Positions 49,302-58,763 of a stretch of DNA of 64,000 nucleotides are shown in pieces. Origin of the DNA: Sphingobium bisphenolivorans (GTDB lineage Bacteria; Pseudomonadota; Alphaproteobacteria; Sphingomonadales; Sphingomonadaceae); NCBI RefSeq assembly GCF_000412635.1, contig NZ_ASTG01000016.1, positions 1 to 64,000 of the forward strand, in the 5' to 3' direction. A program made the translations under genes and the position numbers. How positions within the stretch are numbered: the first letter of the stretch is position 1; each line of letters starts with the position of its first letter. Below the pieces are notes generated by a model that was not told the DNA's origin, did no database searches, and saw only the letters and a list, made by a program, of their open reading frames with translations.

Positions 49302-50176
49302 CGCGCCTCCCCCAACATGGACCGGCACGCCGACTGTGCCGTTCCGTTCGACCGCTCAAGCGCATCGAGCGTGGCAAGCGCCATCGCCTGATAGGGCGGA
49401 AAAAGGGGCGGGCAGTCCTTGCGCAGGGCAGAGAGGTGGCCGCCAATCGTCTCCTCATCACCACGCAGCAGGGGGCCTGACAGCCCCATCATGCCCTTGC
49501 TCAGGCTGTTCTCCAGGGCGGTGCGAACCAGTGGAGCCAGCAGTGCGGCGGGATCGTCCACGCCTGCCGCAGTCAGGGCCTCGCAGGCGCCCGCTATCAG
49601 CGTGACGAGATGATTGGCGCCATGGCACAGGGCGGCGTGATAGAGCGGTCTAGACTCCTCCGAAACCTCGACGGGGACGCCGCCCAGGCGGGAGACGATC
49701 GCCCGGGCGGCAGCATTGGCCTGTGGCGTCGAGCCAGTCACGCCGAAGCGCGCGCCAACCATGCTCTGGACCTCCGCCTGCGGATCGCCGGTGAATGTCA
49801 TGGCCGGATGGATAGCCGCAGTGAGCCATCCCAGAGCGGTCAGGGGCGAAAGAATGGCTGCGCCGCTCTGGCCGCTGACATGGAAGACGAGCGGACTTGT
49901 CGGGGTGGGCGCGGCGCTCAGCTCGTGGATGCACGCTTTGAGTGCGTCATCCGCCACCGCCAGGACGATGAGATCGCAGGTGGCGGCGATGTCCACAATT
50001 CGTGGCATCGGGCGGGCGCGGCCGATAGCCGCGCTCGTGGCAGCGGAATTTGCCGGCGTGCGGCCCCATAGAACCAGCGGCTCAATCGAGTGACCGGCAA
50101 GGCTCAGCCCGATCGCGGAGGCGACCCGGCCCGTGCCGATGATGCCGATCCGGCGATAAGGTGGAAAGGTGTCCAT
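49298..50176 (-). CDS. Rossmann plus DUF2520 domain protein
   Basis: The 292-residue protein has an N-terminal NAD(P)-binding domain (RIGIIGTGRVASAIGLSLAG) with DLIVLAVADDALKACI, and a C-terminal helical domain with PLYHAALCHGANHLVTLIAGA, the pattern of DUF2520. These proteins resemble pyrroline-5-carboxylate/ketopantoate reductases but lack an assigned reaction. The ATG at 50176 lacks a strong ribosome-binding site, and an upstream 50-residue frame ending eight bases before it may couple its translation. Confidence 0.88.
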   Translation of the reverse strand: MDTFPPYRRIGIIGTGRVASAIGLSLAGHSIEPLVLWGRTPANSAATSAAIGRARPMPRIVDIAATCDLIVLAVADDALKACIHELSAAPTPTSPLVFHVSGQSGAAILSPLTALGWLTAAIHPAMTFTGDPQAEVQSMVGARFGVTGSTPQANAAARAIVSRLGGVPVEVSEESRPLYHAALCHGANHLVTLIAGACEALTAAGVDDPAALLAPLVRTALENSLSKGMMGLSGPLLRGDEETIGGHLSALRKDCPPLFPPYQAMALATLDALERSNGTAQSACRSMLGEAR

Positions 50177-50184
50177 TTTTCAAC

Positions 50185-50337
50185 TTACGACGCAGTGCAT
50201 CCGCCTGTCCAGCCGGCTGATAAAAGCGCGCGCATCGGCGATTGCCCCTCGGCTCCCCGTGCCGGATCCCGTTGCAGCTCCGACACATCGCCCTTAAAGG
50301 CGCGGGTCATCATTGCCGCTGCCGTTTCCTTCGCCAT
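50185..50337 (-). CDS. Possible 50-residue leader-like small protein upstream of the DUF2520 gene
   Basis: An unlisted frame of 50 residues, MAKETAAAMMTRAFKGDVSE at its start, is preceded by AAGGA eight bases before the ATG at 50337. It ends eight bases before the DUF2520 gene, whose own ribosome-binding site is weak, so it could be a coupled small gene. It is moderately charged, with no membrane segment, and no family was recognised. Confidence 0.35.
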   Translation of the reverse strand: MAKETAAAMMTRAFKGDVSELQRDPARGAEGQSPMRALLSAGWTGGCTAS

Positions 50338-50620
50338 GATGCTCGTCCTTGTCCGAAGGGGAAGGACGCGGAAATGACTGCGCTCTATTTAGCGTGATCA
50401 TGCCGCGATTATCCTCCATTCCTCGCGAGCAGCTTGCAAGATCAGGCTCCTACTCGCTCAGGTTGATGCCGGTGCGCCTCAGCCTCCTCTTCCGTTTTCT
50501 TGACGCGGTGGCGAGATGGAGCGGAAACCAACCAGACGGACGACCGGTTGCGCTGCTGGCTCATGCCTGCGATAGGCGCCACCCCGCCTCTCCATCTCGC
50601 CCATCAAATGGACCGCATCC
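50338..50620. promoter_or_regulatory. Divergent upstream region between the DUF2520 operon and the YegD-like gene
   Basis: About 280 bases with no convincing gene. The region 50385-50400 (tatttagcgtgatcatg) is AT-rich and a plausible promoter area for either side. No operator was recognised. Confidence 0.35.
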
Positions 50621-51943
50621 ATGACTCCTCCGGCTCGCTCGCTCGGTATCGACTTCGGCACGACAAATTCGGTTGTCGCGCTGGGCGGCGCACACGGCGA
50701 AGCGAGGATGGTGGACTATCCTGCGCCGGGCAACACCGGTGCGATCTTCCGTTCTGCTCTCTGTTTCTGGGAAGATCATGGCGTGCCTGGCGGTGTCGCC
50801 CGGGAAGCGGGACCGTGGGCGATCGCCGAATTTCTGGAATTTCCCCAAGGCAGCCGCTTCCTGCAATCGTTTAAATCCGTCGCAGCGAGCAAGGCCTTTG
50901 AACATGCCACCATCTTTGACAAGCGGCTGCGCTTCGAAGAACTGGGCCATGTCTTTCTGGACCGGCTGCGGGCACATGCCGCCGGCGCGCTTATGGACCT
51001 GCCGGCCCGCATCATCGTCGGGCGGCCGGTCCGCTATGCAGGGCGGCGGCCGGACAGCGCGCTTGCCCGCCAGCGATATGATCTCATGTTCGCGGCCCTC
51101 GGGCGGGAGGTGCATTATGTCTATGAACCGTTGGGCGCAGCCTTCAGCTTCGCTTCGCGCCTGACCGATCCGGTCACCCTGCTGGTCGCGGATTTCGGCG
51201 GCGGGACCAGCGACTTTTCCGTCGTGCGGATCGAGGCGGCGGGGACAGCGCAGCGCTGCACGCCGCTTGGCTCCGCCGGCATCGGGATAGCTGGGGATCG
51301 CTTCGACTATCGCATCATGGACAAGCTCGTCCTGCCGATGTTGGGCAAGGGCGGTACCTATGCATCGCTGGGCAAGAAGCTGGAGATACCGGCGGGCCAT
51401 TTTGCCGATTTCGGCGACTGGGCCCGCTTGGCGCTGATGCACAACCGGCGCACGCTGGCCGAGTTGAACAAGCTGAAGCGGGCGGCGAGCGATCCGGCCG
51501 CGATTGGCCGCATGATCGCCGTGGTAGAAAATGAGCTTGGCTATCCGCTCTATGACGCAGTCGGGCAGTTGAAGCGGACGCTCTCCACCGAAGATCGCGC
51601 GCATTTCCATTTCGACAGCGCTGGGGTGCAGGTGGAGGCGGATGTCAGCCGGGCTGATTTCGAAAGCTGGATCGCACCCGACCTCGCTCGCATCGGCGCG
51701 ACGGTGGATGTGGCGCTCGACCGCGCCAGGATCGGCGCGGATGCGATTGACCATGTTTTCTTGACCGGGGGTTCCTCGTTGATCCCCGCTGTCCGCGGCT
51801 TGTTCGAGGAACGCTTCTCCGCCAGCCGGATTGCGGGCGGAAATGAACTGACCTCCATCGCCCACGGTCTCGCGCTGATCGGTCAGGAGGCCCGCATCGC
51901 GGAATGGACGGCGAGCAGCGAGGATGAAACGGAGCAGGGTTGA
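50621..51943 (+). CDS. yegD: Hsp70-family protein, YegD-like
   Basis: The 440-residue protein has the actin-like ATPase motifs of Hsp70: GIDFGTTNSVVAL (phosphate 1), VADFGGGTSDFSVV (phosphate 2), and VFLTGGSSLIPAVRGL (adenosine). It lacks the substrate-binding domain of DnaK, as YegD of E. coli does, and is the expected length for this group. The role of YegD is not well established; a chaperone-like ATPase is the most one can say. The start ATG lies without a strong ribosome-binding site. Confidence 0.88.
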   Translation: MTPPARSLGIDFGTTNSVVALGGAHGEARMVDYPAPGNTGAIFRSALCFWEDHGVPGGVAREAGPWAIAEFLEFPQGSRFLQSFKSVAASKAFEHATIFDKRLRFEELGHVFLDRLRAHAAGALMDLPARIIVGRPVRYAGRRPDSALARQRYDLMFAALGREVHYVYEPLGAAFSFASRLTDPVTLLVADFGGGTSDFSVVRIEAAGTAQRCTPLGSAGIGIAGDRFDYRIMDKLVLPMLGKGGTYASLGKKLEIPAGHFADFGDWARLALMHNRRTLAELNKLKRAASDPAAIGRMIAVVENELGYPLYDAVGQLKRTLSTEDRAHFHFDSAGVQVEADVSRADFESWIAPDLARIGATVDVALDRARIGADAIDHVFLTGGSSLIPAVRGLFEERFSASRIAGGNELTSIAHGLALIGQEARIAEWTASSEDETEQG

Positions 51944-52063
51944 ACCGTGACCCTGGATCGCAAACAGGGGGAATCCGCTTCAATCGAACGCTGCTACTGC
52001 CGGGACCTCATTCACGCTCATGAACGGCCGGTAGGGGTGTGTGGCGGCTGCAGCCCCGGATTG

Positions 52064-52588
52064 TCAGCTCGGCGCGGGCTCGACATCGAAATCGACCATC
52101 ACCTCTCCCGATATGTCTTCCAGAGCCTGGCGCACCTCATCGGTGGAGAGAGTAGCGGGAACCAGTATTTTTGCGCGTGCCCGGAACAATGGCACACCTG
52201 ACCATGCGCCGCCTTCGACCGCAGTGAAGAAGTCTTCGATGTTAACGTCGAGCCTTGCGAGCACTGTGGTCACTTCCCGGACGATCCCGGGTCGATCCTG
52301 CCCGACGATTTCTATCGTCAACGGCTCGCCGCTGCGCTCGTCCACTTTAGCGGATAGGATGATATCAACCTTGAGACCAATCGCATCAATGCTGCGAGCC
52401 GCCTGCTCAAGCTCTTCAAGCCGTTCTTCGGGCAGTTCGACCAACACCGATCCGACATATTTCCCGCCGAGCCGCGTAAGGTGGCTTTCCAACCAGTTGC
52501 CGCCCGCGCCGTATACCGCATCGGCGATCGCTTGCGTAAGACCTGACCGGTCGCTGCCGACCACCGTCAGAATTACCGTTTGATCCAT
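52064..52588 (-). CDS. Double ACT-domain protein, GcvR-like
   Basis: The 174-residue protein has two ACT domains: VILTVVGSDRSGLTQAIADAVYGAGGNW and LTIEIVGQDRPGIVREVTTVLARLDVNIEDF. This is the layout of the GcvR glycine-cleavage repressor group. It would sense a small ligand such as an amino acid, and act by protein contact as it has no DNA-binding domain. It is transcribed divergently from the TonB receptor gene. Confidence 0.88.
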   Translation of the reverse strand: MDQTVILTVVGSDRSGLTQAIADAVYGAGGNWLESHLTRLGGKYVGSVLVELPEERLEELEQAARSIDAIGLKVDIILSAKVDERSGEPLTIEIVGQDRPGIVREVTTVLARLDVNIEDFFTAVEGGAWSGVPLFRARAKILVPATLSTDEVRQALEDISGEVMVDFDVEPAPS

Positions 52589-52840
52589 GCTTCACCTTCC
52601 CGCGTCATGCTCGTCAATACACGCAGATAGTGTATTTTGGACGATTTGAAGAGGGTTTGCCTAAGAAGCAGCTGGTCAGCACCATTTGGACGGCGTCGGC
52701 CGGATTATTCGCCGTATAAAACAGGGATTGACTTTTCCAGCCATTCTAGCGCAAGTCGCTACATAAGTCACATAGAAGGGCTGCACATCGCGCGACCGAG
52801 CACTTGCAGAGGCGAGGCGCCACGAGGGAGGAGCATAGGC
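52589..52840. promoter_or_regulatory. Divergent upstream region of the TonB receptor and GcvR-like genes
   Basis: The 252 bases separate divergent starts. The frame is open toward the receptor but has no start with good signal before 52841, where GGGAGGAG lies 7-14 bases upstream. No operator was recognised. Confidence 0.4.
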
Positions 52841-55345
52841 ATGATGCGCATTACACTCTATTCAACTGTGGCATGGGCGACGCTAGTACCGGCCGGCGCA
52901 TTGGCGCAGCCGGCCGGCGATCAGGCCGTTGCAGCGGCGCGGGGCCAGGATCCGGAAAATACACCACAAGCGGGGGTGAATAGCTTCACGGACGTGATCA
53001 TCGTCACTGCGCGCAAGCGCGCCGAGGCAGTGACCGACGTCCCGATCGCCATTACGGCGCTTGGCTCCGAAAGACTGGCAGAAGCGAACATCAAGGACGC
53101 ATACGGCCTTCAGTCCGCTGTGCCAAATTTGACGGTGTCATCGTCGTCCAATTCAGCGGCAGCCGTAGCAACCTTTTCGCTGCGCGGCCAGTTGCAGGAG
53201 AGTTCAGGGGCTTCATTCGACCAGCCGATCGGGGTTTATTATGACGGCGTTGCTGTGCCCCGCGCCATTGCGTTCAGCCCCGCGTTGATCGATCTCGACC
53301 GCGTGGAGGTGCTGCGCGGGCCGCAGGGCACGCTGTATGGCCGCAATACCACCGGTGGCGCGGTATCGGTCTATTCCCGCACGCCAAATCTTGATCAGTT
53401 CAGTGGCTTCGTCAGCGGCGAGTACGGCCGGTTCAACACTTGGAAGCTGACAGGGGCGGTGAACGTTCCCATCGTGCCGGAAGCGCTTGCCGGGCGCATC
53501 ACCGCCAGCTACGGCGATAGCGATGGTTTTGGCCGCAGCGCGGTCGAGCGGCTCGGGCAACTCAAGCAGCAATATTATCGGGGCAAGCTGCGGTTCGACA
53601 ATGGCGGTCCGTTCAAGGCCTCGCTCATGGTGGATTACGCCAGGATCGAAGGCACGAACAATCCAACGTCAATGCTAAACCTGGTCGGATTGAGCGGCAA
53701 TCTTCCCGGGCAGGCGTCGGCAGCAACCATCTCGACCGCGGCGGCGGTACAGATCGGTGCACTCAGCCCGGCGGATCTCGCGACCACCGCCACCGGCAAC
53801 CCCACAGGCGCCACCCCAGCGCAGATCGCCGCCGCAAGGACGCGTATCGCGGCGGCCCTCCCGCTGGGCCTGGCCGCCATTCGGCAGGGCCTTCTGCCCG
53901 GCCGTCCTACAGGGGGAACTTTCACTGGCGGCTTTTGGGATAACAACACCACCCTGCGCCAGCCCTTGAGTGCCGACCGCCTGGGCGGTGCGCTGAATCT
54001 TTCCCTTGATATCACCGACCAACTGTCAGTGACTTCGATATCGGGTTATCAGAAGGCCAATCGTGACGCTATAACTGAACTCGATGGCACTGCTATCAGC
54101 ATCCTTGAGAACGAAAAGGCCGCGCAAAGCACTGAGTTCAAGAGTCAGGAACTCCAGCTCGCCTATGCCGGCAGTCGGCTCAACGTCATCGTCGGAGGCT
54201 ACTACAGCGTTGAGGAGGGCGATGACGATTCGATCTCGCGGAGCCTCAATGCGATCAACGCCGTTACGAACAGCAACATAATCGATTACCGCTACGTGAC
54301 TTGGGGCGTTTTCGGGCAGGCTGACTACGAACTTGCCGACAACCTCAAGGTGACCGCCGGCATCCGCTATTCGAAGGAGCGCAAGCGGGCCAACCTTCAG
54401 AATTCCCGCACTAATCGCAACACCGGGGTGGTCTCTTGCCGCCTTGCCGCGAGTTTCAACCAGGTTCCGGCGCCGGGCTGCTCGGCGACCGTCGAGGGCA
54501 AGTTCGACGATATCTCGTGGCTCGCGAGTCTAGACTACAAGCCGATCGAGCCCTTGCTGCTCTACGTCAAGGCGGCGCGCGGCTTCCGCGGCGGCGGCGT
54601 AAACTTCCGCGCGACGAACGCCAACGAAGCAGCGCCGTTCGCACCCGAACTCGTCAACGAGTATGAAGCCGGCGCCAAATTTGTCAGCGAGGGCCGGGCT
54701 GTGCAGCTCAACCTTGCAGTATTCTACGACAAGTACAAAGATATCCAGCGCAATTCGATCGTCGCCGTTACCAACCCCGATGGCTCGACGGCAGTTGCCA
54801 CCGCTGTGACCAATGCTGCGGCGGCGACGATCTGGGGGATCGAGGCCGACTTCATCTTGCGCCCCTCCGACCGTTGGGAATTCAGCGGTCAGCTTGGCTA
54901 TCTCAACGCGGGGTACGATGATTATCTGGTCGTCAATCAGGCGAATCCCACCGGCCCACGCCTTGACGTTTCCGACACGCCGTTCGCCGTTCCCGAGATC
55001 ACGCTCGGTGTTGCCGCCAAATATACATTGCCGACCCAGTTCGGCAGCGCCTTCGCCCGCATCAGCTATGACATGATCTCCGACCGGGTCCTCACTGACC
55101 AGGCAGTCGACCGCAGGTCCGCCACGCAGGATGGGTATGGCCTGCTCGGCGGCCGCTTGCAGCTAAACTTCGAAGCTTTGGACGCGAATATCGCGTTGTT
55201 CGGCACCAACCTGCTGAACCAGAAATACTACATCAACGCCTTCTCGGTTGATTCCGCTTCCTCCGCGCTGGGCTTCACCCTCGGCTATCCCGGCACGCCG
55301 CGGACGTACGGAATTTCGTTCACCAAGCGCTTCGGGAACGATTGA
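52841..55345 (+). CDS. TonB-dependent receptor
   Basis: The 834-residue protein has a signal peptide (ending GALAQP), a TonB-box-like DVIIVTARKR, a plug domain with NIKDAYGLQSAVPNLTV and GPQGTLYGRNTTGGAV, and a barrel that ends in the usual aromatic strand (TYGISFTKRFGND). It belongs to the plain TonB-receptor type common in sphingomonads, where such receptors import hydrophobic or complex compounds. The neighbouring catabolic genes suggest the substrate is the compound they degrade. A strong hairpin follows the gene. Confidence 0.92.
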   Translation: MMRITLYSTVAWATLVPAGALAQPAGDQAVAAARGQDPENTPQAGVNSFTDVIIVTARKRAEAVTDVPIAITALGSERLAEANIKDAYGLQSAVPNLTVSSSSNSAAAVATFSLRGQLQESSGASFDQPIGVYYDGVAVPRAIAFSPALIDLDRVEVLRGPQGTLYGRNTTGGAVSVYSRTPNLDQFSGFVSGEYGRFNTWKLTGAVNVPIVPEALAGRITASYGDSDGFGRSAVERLGQLKQQYYRGKLRFDNGGPFKASLMVDYARIEGTNNPTSMLNLVGLSGNLPGQASAATISTAAAVQIGALSPADLATTATGNPTGATPAQIAAARTRIAAALPLGLAAIRQGLLPGRPTGGTFTGGFWDNNTTLRQPLSADRLGGALNLSLDITDQLSVTSISGYQKANRDAITELDGTAISILENEKAAQSTEFKSQELQLAYAGSRLNVIVGGYYSVEEGDDDSISRSLNAINAVTNSNIIDYRYVTWGVFGQADYELADNLKVTAGIRYSKERKRANLQNSRTNRNTGVVSCRLAASFNQVPAPGCSATVEGKFDDISWLASLDYKPIEPLLLYVKAARGFRGGGVNFRATNANEAAPFAPELVNEYEAGAKFVSEGRAVQLNLAVFYDKYKDIQRNSIVAVTNPDGSTAVATAVTNAAAATIWGIEADFILRPSDRWEFSGQLGYLNAGYDDYLVVNQANPTGPRLDVSDTPFAVPEITLGVAAKYTLPTQFGSAFARISYDMISDRVLTDQAVDRRSATQDGYGLLGGRLQLNFEALDANIALFGTNLLNQKYYINAFSVDSASSALGFTLGYPGTPRTYGISFTKRFGND

Positions 55346-55356
55346 GGGGCGGGTGA

Positions 55357-55387
55357 GCCGTGGCGGCCGCGGTAGGGCCGCCACGGC
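55357..55387. terminator. Perfect 12-bp hairpin between TonB receptor and dehydrogenase genes
   Basis: GCCGTGGCGGCC pairs perfectly with GGCCGCCACGGC around a seven-base loop, 11 bases after the receptor stop. No T-run follows, so it may end the receptor transcript or act as an mRNA stabiliser that separates expression levels of receptor and dehydrogenase. Confidence 0.5.
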
Positions 55388-55466
55388 AACTGCGGCCGGC
55401 CGGACGCTCGCTTCGGCGGCATGGGAACGGCGAGCGCGGTTGACCGCATTGCAAGAGGAGTGAAGA

Positions 55467-56573
55467 ATGGCGATGAAGATGGGCCTCGTCGGTTTAGGCG
55501 CGTTTGCGAAAGGTACGATCATCCCGGCCACGCATATGACGCCGGAGGTGGAACTGGCCGCCGTTTACGATGAAGTCCCAGAAGCGATAGCTGACGTCGC
55601 CGCCACGTTGCCCGAGGGGGTTGTCTGCGCGTCGGCCTCGGAACTGATCCAGCGGCGCGACCTTGACCTGGTCTATGTCGCCACGCGGCCTCCCGGGCAT
55701 AAGGAACTGGTGGAGCAGGTGATCGCGGCGAAGCGCAACATCGTGTGCGAAAAGCCCTTTACTACGAACAGTTCGGACGCGCGTTACCTTGCGGACCTAG
55801 CGGCCAAGGCCGGACTGGTGAACGTGATCGACCACGAGATGCGCTATTCGTCGATATATCTCGAGATGAAAGAGCGCATCTCGGCTGGGTATATCGGCCA
55901 GCCCGTCGTCGCGTCGACGACAGTGATCTCGGATTATGCGAGGAACCCGCTGTTCACGTCGGCCTATTACTGGGGCACTGGATCAATGCGCTCTGGCGCG
56001 GGCGGCATCCTTCATGCTTATCTGAATCATTTCATCGATCTCTACGTCTACTTGCTCGGCGGGATCGAGCCGCGCGGCGGTTATGCCGCGACGATGCTCA
56101 AGGAGAAGCCCGAACGCATCGACACGGTCGGCGCCGACGGCGTGCGAGTTTTCAGCGAAGGACCCAAGAAGGCCGTCGATGCGGACGACTCCATCGTGCT
56201 GAGCGGGCGGCTGCCGAACGGCGCTCCGGCATCGATTGTCGCGACCTGGTCCGTGCCGGTCTCAACGGGATCGAACTGGCTGATCCAGGGCGATGAGGGG
56301 GTGTTGGTCTACCAGTCAGGCGATGAAATCACCGGCCTCTGGAACGGGAAGATCCAGGGCGCGCGCGCCGGTGAAAGCCTGAGCACAATTCCCACCCCTC
56401 CCGAGATTGTCCCCAGCGACGGGATGGCCCGCTATATGAGCTCGCTCGTTGCCGCGGAACTTGTCGATGCGGCGCAGGCAATTGATGGCGGAATTGGCAG
56501 GTTCGCGACTTTCGCCTCGGAATGCGGCGTTTGGGACGCGCTTGATGGCTGGGATGTGCAGACCGGCGGCTGA
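55467..56573 (+). CDS. Gfo/Idh/MocA-family oxidoreductase
   Basis: The 368-residue protein has the N-terminal dinucleotide fold (MGLVGLGAFAKGTIIPA) and the family EKP motif (Glu95-Lys96-Pro97, in NIVCEKPF), followed by the C-terminal domain with GGILHAYLNHFIDL. These enzymes use NAD(P) to oxidise or reduce sugars, inositols or other hydroxy compounds, or act as dehydratases. GAGGAG before the ATG gives a good start. Its position between receptor and MFS genes suggests a catabolic step. Confidence 0.9.
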   Translation: MAMKMGLVGLGAFAKGTIIPATHMTPEVELAAVYDEVPEAIADVAATLPEGVVCASASELIQRRDLDLVYVATRPPGHKELVEQVIAAKRNIVCEKPFTTNSSDARYLADLAAKAGLVNVIDHEMRYSSIYLEMKERISAGYIGQPVVASTTVISDYARNPLFTSAYYWGTGSMRSGAGGILHAYLNHFIDLYVYLLGGIEPRGGYAATMLKEKPERIDTVGADGVRVFSEGPKKAVDADDSIVLSGRLPNGAPASIVATWSVPVSTGSNWLIQGDEGVLVYQSGDEITGLWNGKIQGARAGESLSTIPTPPEIVPSDGMARYMSSLVAAELVDAAQAIDGGIGRFATFASECGVWDALDGWDVQTGG

Positions 56574-56918
56574 ACCTAGCTCGTGTCGACAAAGTGGCTT
56601 CCCAAACCGGCTGATCATCGCTTCAAAGCTGCCCATCGCGGGGAGCGGCAGTGCGCCTGGTGATCTGACGGGCGGGGAATGGGGGCTCGAGACGCTGCGG
56701 CCTGCCGAGCGGGGCGCAAGTTCGCGGGCTGCCCACGACAATCGGTGATTTCCCAATGGGACGATTCATGTGCTGCGTGCCGGGTGCCGTAGCGCGAAAT
56801 GCCGACAGGGGTATGACGGTGACGCTGAGCGTGCAGACCTACTGATGCTCGCCTTCCTTCCAATCCTCCCGACCGAGGCTACGGGCGCCAGGCGATTGCC
56901 TGCCATTGCAGCGAAACA
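56574..56918. other. Intergenic stretch, convergent ends
   Basis: These 345 bases lie between the dehydrogenase and the convergent MFS gene. I see no convincing gene and no clear terminator hairpin in them. Several short open frames exist, but without family resemblance. Confidence 0.35.
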
Positions 56919-58391
56919 TTATTTCGCAAGCGAGCCGGTGGCACCCTTTTCAACAAAGACGGTTTCCTTGGACCTGGCCGGCAAAGTAAAGGCAGACAAG
57001 GTCGCGCATATGTTGAGGACAATGATGACTAAGAATGTCAGCTCGAACGCGGCCGCCGAGGGATAGAGTGCCTTGCTGGCTGGGTCCAGGACGACGTCGG
57101 TCGCCAGCAAGATGGTTATCAACATGGCGCCGATTCCGACAAAGAGGCTCCGGACGACCGTTAGCATGCCCGAAATCTCGCTGGTGCGATCCTTCGGCAC
57201 CGCCTGAGCCAGGATTGTCGGGGCGACCGCGAACAGCATCGCGGCGCCAAATGAAATGATACACAGCGCGATGATCGCGGCCTCCACCGTATCGTGCACG
57301 CAATAAGCGAAAATCCAGCCCGCAGTCGACACCGCACCACCGACCAACATCGCGTTTCGCCCTCCGCCCCGACCCGTCAACCAGCCACTGAGGGGGCTTG
57401 CAAACGTCCCCAGCAAACTCGAGGGCAGTTTTGCCAGCCCGGCAACAAATGCCGTGGCGCCGAGGCCAATGCCGGTCCAAGCCGGCGTCTGTAGCAGAAT
57501 GGAAAATACCAACACGCCTTGCATCGACCCGAGCGCAGCCAGCGCGGTCACGAGGTTCGCTCCGACCACGTGGGGAATGGTGAATTGGCGTATGTCCAGC
57601 AACGGATTGGGGTCCTTCAAACTGCGCCAGCCCCAATAGGCAAGCAGCACCGCCCCCATCCCGAAGGCCATTAATCCAACAGGATAGTCCAGACCCTTTT
57701 TCGTGATCGAGCTAACATAGTAGAGGACCAGCATCGTTCCCGGCGCGAACAGGACGCCGGAAAGCCAGTCGATCCCCCGAGACGAGCCTCCGTGCGGCGA
57801 ACGCGGCACGCAGGCGAGGACCCCAACGATCGTCGCTGAGCAGAACAACGCGCTCGCCATAAAGACGCCGTGCCAGCTGTAGTTGTCCACGATCCAGCCA
57901 CCGAGGACCAGTCCCGCCGCATTGCCGAGCGACGCCCCTGAGATCATCAGGCCGACGGACATCGGTACATGCTGTGGCGGCACGTCTTCACGCACAATGC
58001 CAATACACAGCGGAAGAATCGCGGTAGTGATACCCTGGAGAATGCGACCGGCCAGCAACCAGGCAAAGCTTGGAGCCACGGCACTGACGATAGAGCCCAC
58101 CAAGCCGGTTACCAGAACAATGATGAGAATGCGCCTGCGGCCGAACAGGTCGCCAAGTCGTCCAACGACGGCTGCTGCCGCCGCGCCGACGATGAGATAG
58201 GCTGTGATTAGCCAGCCGATCTTGGCCGGGTCACCGAAATCCTCGATGAGATAGCGCATCGCCGCGATCACCATCGTCGATTCGAAAGAGCCGGTCATCT
58301 CGGCAAGCCACAAAGTGATGAGAAACCCTGTGTAGCGCTTTAGACCGTGCCAGCCATCCTGTCCGGGAGTGACAAATTCCGCATCACTCAC
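56919..58391 (-). CDS. MFS transporter (drug:H+ antiporter-like, DHA family)
   Basis: The protein, about 490 residues from the GTG at 58391, has 12-14 hydrophobic helices and the MFS motif A (GRLGDLFGRRRILIIVLV) after the second helix, and further GRILQGITTAILPL and the glycine-rich IDWLSGVLFAPGTML regions. It resembles DHA2-type efflux pumps, although a role in substrate uptake is possible. The frame extends to 58586, but the extra N-terminus is charged and unlike the family; the start is uncertain. It is divergent from the P450 gene. Confidence 0.82.
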   Translation of the reverse strand: MSDAEFVTPGQDGWHGLKRYTGFLITLWLAEMTGSFESTMVIAAMRYLIEDFGDPAKIGWLITAYLIVGAAAAAVVGRLGDLFGRRRILIIVLVTGLVGSIVSAVAPSFAWLLAGRILQGITTAILPLCIGIVREDVPPQHVPMSVGLMISGASLGNAAGLVLGGWIVDNYSWHGVFMASALFCSATIVGVLACVPRSPHGGSSRGIDWLSGVLFAPGTMLVLYYVSSITKKGLDYPVGLMAFGMGAVLLAYWGWRSLKDPNPLLDIRQFTIPHVVGANLVTALAALGSMQGVLVFSILLQTPAWTGIGLGATAFVAGLAKLPSSLLGTFASPLSGWLTGRGGGRNAMLVGGAVSTAGWIFAYCVHDTVEAAIIALCIISFGAAMLFAVAPTILAQAVPKDRTSEISGMLTVVRSLFVGIGAMLITILLATDVVLDPASKALYPSAAAFELTFLVIIVLNICATLSAFTLPARSKETVFVEKGATGSLAK

Positions 58392-58763
58392 AGCGTAGAT
58401 CCGTGATCTGATCCAAAGTTGGCTGCAAAGACTTTCTCCCACAGGCGATCTTCGAATTGCCCCCGCACGGCCGCGCCCGCGCGGGGGTCGCTCCCGGTTT
58501 AAAAGCACGGAAAAGATTTTCAAGCAGCATTTTATTTGCTTGTTGATTTTTGCTCCGGAACCCGTAAGCCAGTCAAGGGCGCTCAACGAATCAATGCGAA
58601 TGGCGCAGCCTTCTATGGCTTTGAGCCTGATGAATCAGCGGTGCTAGTGCCCGGTGAGTAATGACCGCAGCGGATCCGCCCCGATTGCGATCGCATGTGG
58701 CGAGATGGGCGCGACCACCGCGCTGCCCGTGAAAAGTGAATGGGAGAGGTATGGGAGAAGGTA
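58392..58763. promoter_or_regulatory. Divergent region between MFS and P450 operon
   Basis: This 372-base stretch is partly AT-rich (58497-58560, with runs of A and T) and should carry the promoter of the P450 operon. A small symmetric element AGATC-CGT-GATCT is at about 58398-58410, next to the MFS start. An alternative longer MFS N-terminus would cover part of the stretch. Confidence 0.4.
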
